A program made the translations under genes and the position numbers. From FEB-25 sp963726315 (lineage in GTDB: Bacteria > Chloroflexota > Anaerolineae > Anaerolineales > UBA4823), in NCBI GenBank assembly GCA_963726315.1, contig CAVSBZ010000005.1, positions 1,364,001 to 1,428,000 on the forward strand: a stretch of DNA of 64,000 bases, written 5' to 3'. The stretch's first letter is position 1, and the number at the start of each line of letters is the position of its first letter. Positions 62,466 through 64,000 of this stretch are shown here, piece by piece. The notes under the pieces are model-generated. The model saw only the letters and a program-made list of their open reading frames with translations, was not told the origin of the DNA and did not search any database.

Positions 62466-63857
62466 ATGGGCACACTTTTGGTCCGAAATGCAGAGATACT
62501 CGTCACGATGGATGATGATCGGAAAGAAATTCGAGGTGGCGGTCTCTACATTCGGGATGGTTTGATTGAGAAAGTCGGTGAAACTGCCAGCTTACTGGAT
62601 GCTGCAGATGAAATATTGGACTTAACAGGTCATCTCGTGTTGCCCGGGTTGATCAATACCCACCATCATTTTTATCAAACGCTTACCCGCGTCGTCCCAT
62701 CTGCGCAAAATGTAAACTTGTTTAATTGGCTAAAAACGCTGTATCCAATTTGGGGTCGAATGACAGCCGAAGATATATATATATCTACGCAGACTGCTTT
62801 AGCGGAACTGGCGTTATCAGGTTGTACCACAGCTGCAGACCACTTATATATTTATCCAAATGGATCACGGCTGGATGATGAGATCGAAGCCGCTAACGAA
62901 ATTGGCCTCCGAATACACGCCTCGAGAGGTTCTATGAGCCTGGGTGAGAGTAAAGGGGGGCTGCCACCAGATCGTTTAGTCGAAGATGAAGCTTTCATAC
63001 TAAAGGATTCGCAAAGGATTATCGAGCAGTATCATGACCCAAAACCGGGTGCCATGAAACAAATCGTACTGGCACCATGTTCACCGTTTAGCGTGACGGG
63101 GGATTTAATGCGGGAGAGTGCGGCACTGGCGCGTCAGTATGGAGTTCACTTACATACACACCTGGCTGAGACCCAGGATGAAGAGGCATTTTGCCTGGAG
63201 AAGTTCAACCTGCGCCCGGTTGCGCTGATGGAACAGTTGACCTGGCTTGATGATGATGTCTGGTTCGCGCATTCAGTACATGTGAACCAGGAAGAGATCA
63301 AAGAGTATGCTGAAAAAGGCTGCGGAGTGGCACACTGCCCCACCTCGAATATGCGCCTGGCGTCAGGTATTGCACCTACGATGGATATGCTACAAGCAGG
63401 GGTAAAAGTGGGATTGGGAGTGGACGGATCCGCAAGTAATGATGGGTCTAACCTGCTGGAGGAAACGAGGCAGGCTTTATTAGCAGCACGTGTTCGGGCT
63501 GGATTAATGGGCGCTTCAAAATCAACTGGTGAAGCTGCTCCACTTATGACAGCCCGTAAGGCTCTGGAAATTGCCACACGAGGTGGAGCAGAAGTGCTTG
63601 GAAGGACAGACCTGGGTTCGTTGGAAGCAGGGAAGTGTGGGGATATCTGTGCAATCAGCCTGGATAAGCTGGAATATGCGGGTGGGTTACACGATCCCAT
63701 CTCAGCCATTGTATTTTGTGCACCAGTGAAGGTCGATTACACTGTGGTCAATGGCAATATTGTAGTTAAAGAAGGTCAACTCATTAACCTGGATGTTCAC
63801 AAACTGGTCGAGAACCATAATCGCGCTGCCAGGAGGTTAGTCAATGGGAGCAATTGA
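62466..63857 (+). CDS. 8-oxoguanine deaminase-like amidohydrolase (TRZ/ATZ family)
   Basis: A 463-aa zinc amidohydrolase, best matched by 8-oxoguanine deaminases, which convert 8-oxoguanine to urate; cytosolic. Motifs: GLINTHHHFYQTLTRV (zinc His66 and His68), HLHTHLAETQDEEAFCLEKF, CGVAHCPTSNMRLASG, KVGLGVDGSASNDGSNLLEE and LEYAGGLHDPISAIVFCAPV, the last typical of this group. The start at 62466 is the only ATG downstream of the promoter in frame. Its stop overlaps the adenine-deaminase start by 14 nt. The context (another purine deaminase, FadR-type operators) suggests purine salvage or degradation. Confidence 0.88.
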   Translation: MGTLLVRNAEILVTMDDDRKEIRGGGLYIRDGLIEKVGETASLLDAADEILDLTGHLVLPGLINTHHHFYQTLTRVVPSAQNVNLFNWLKTLYPIWGRMTAEDIYISTQTALAELALSGCTTAADHLYIYPNGSRLDDEIEAANEIGLRIHASRGSMSLGESKGGLPPDRLVEDEAFILKDSQRIIEQYHDPKPGAMKQIVLAPCSPFSVTGDLMRESAALARQYGVHLHTHLAETQDEEAFCLEKFNLRPVALMEQLTWLDDDVWFAHSVHVNQEEIKEYAEKGCGVAHCPTSNMRLASGIAPTMDMLQAGVKVGLGVDGSASNDGSNLLEETRQALLAARVRAGLMGASKSTGEAAPLMTARKALEIATRGGAEVLGRTDLGSLEAGKCGDICAISLDKLEYAGGLHDPISAIVFCAPVKVDYTVVNGNIVVKEGQLINLDVHKLVENHNRAARRLVNGSN

Positions 63858-64000
63858 TGCAGTAGTGAGCAGAGGTTTAGTCGATGTCGCGATGGGAAGA
63901 ACACCAGCGGATTTGGTCATACGAAATGGGCGATGGGTGTGTGTTCAATCTGGTGAGATTATCCCAGGAACTGATATTGCGATAAAAGGAGAACGAATTG
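63844..64000 (+). CDS. ade: Adenine deaminase, N-terminal part (cut by window end)
   Basis: Only 52 codons are visible. They read GLVDVAMGRTPADLVIRNGR and VCVQSGEIIPGTDIAIKG, the usual N-terminus of Ade-type adenine deaminases, which hydrolyse adenine to hypoxanthine. The ATG at 63844 overlaps the 8-oxoguanine deaminase gene by 14 nt, so the two are one operon. A related amidohydrolase cannot be excluded until the rest is seen. Confidence 0.72.
   Translation, partial: MGAIDAVVSRGLVDVAMGRTPADLVIRNGRWVCVQSGEIIPGTDIAIKGERI

Noticed and set aside
1..64000. Prophage, insertion sequence, toxin-antitoxin or CRISPR system
   Set aside because: No integrase, transposase, capsid, toxin or Cas-like protein and no regularly spaced repeat array was found on either strand.

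Overview
The window reads as chromosome of an anaerobic, moderate-GC member of the Chloroflexota, most likely class Anaerolineae. This is inferred from gene content, not from a database match. The main pointers are a serine hydroxymethyltransferase/glycine-cleavage T-protein fusion, secreted proteins with Pro/Thr linkers and 'FLPL' C-termini, Ser/Thr kinases carrying beta-propellers, and a ThrRS-like nucleoside kinase. I see no phage, insertion sequence or CRISPR array. One tRNA gene (tRNA-Val, TAC) is present.

Layout. 0-2.3 kb: minus-strand RpiR regulator, FAH-family enzyme and a partial secreted/membrane protein, then tRNA-Val. 2.9-3.7 kb: an MscS channel. 4.0-10.1 kb: a decayed sugar-acid locus: a pfkB kinase with an amber stop, a frameshifted TIM-barrel isomerase, a 5'-truncated LarA/DUF2088 piece, a possible HAD-phosphatase tail and a second isomerase tail, around an intact gnd; a phosphate transporter and its DUF47 partner lie inside it. 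10.3-17.9 kb: VOC protein, AAA+ ATPase, 2-hydroxyacid dehydrogenase, the GlyA-GcvT fusion and an aminotransferase. 17.9-19.0 kb: a gene-free, repeat-rich kilobase. 19.0-28.6 kb: FKBP isomerase, two paralogous secreted M14 carboxypeptidases, ACT-domain malic enzyme and a nucleoside kinase. 28.8-32.3 kb: gcvH-gcvPA-gcvPB behind a promoter and a tandem glycine riboswitch. The operon lacks gcvT, which is supplied by the fusion gene about 16 kb away; folD at 61 kb completes a glycine/serine/C1 module.

33.0-39.6 kb is a compact eukaryote-like signalling cluster: Ser/Thr kinase with a PQQ propeller, PP2C phosphatase, a DnaJ-VWA fusion, a zinc-ribbon FHA protein, an 80-aa unknown and two orphan response regulators. 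This is the best candidate here for an undescribed system. 39.8-48.0 kb: metabolic genes, including a deaminase fused to a CYTH domain. 48.0-53.7 kb: a branched-chain amino-acid-type ABC transporter (livF, G, M, H and binding protein). 54-61 kb: secreted C39-like protease, membrane protein, gyrB and a second receptor kinase with a TolB-like propeller. 61.4-64 kb: folD, then a purine-deaminase operon (8-oxoguanine deaminase, adenine deaminase) behind a promoter flanked by two GntR/FadR-type operators.

A caution for the reader: about a dozen conserved genes are interrupted by single-base indels, several in short homopolymers, concentrated at 34-52.5 kb. Most are better explained by consensus errors than by true loss, so these genes are annotated across the break.
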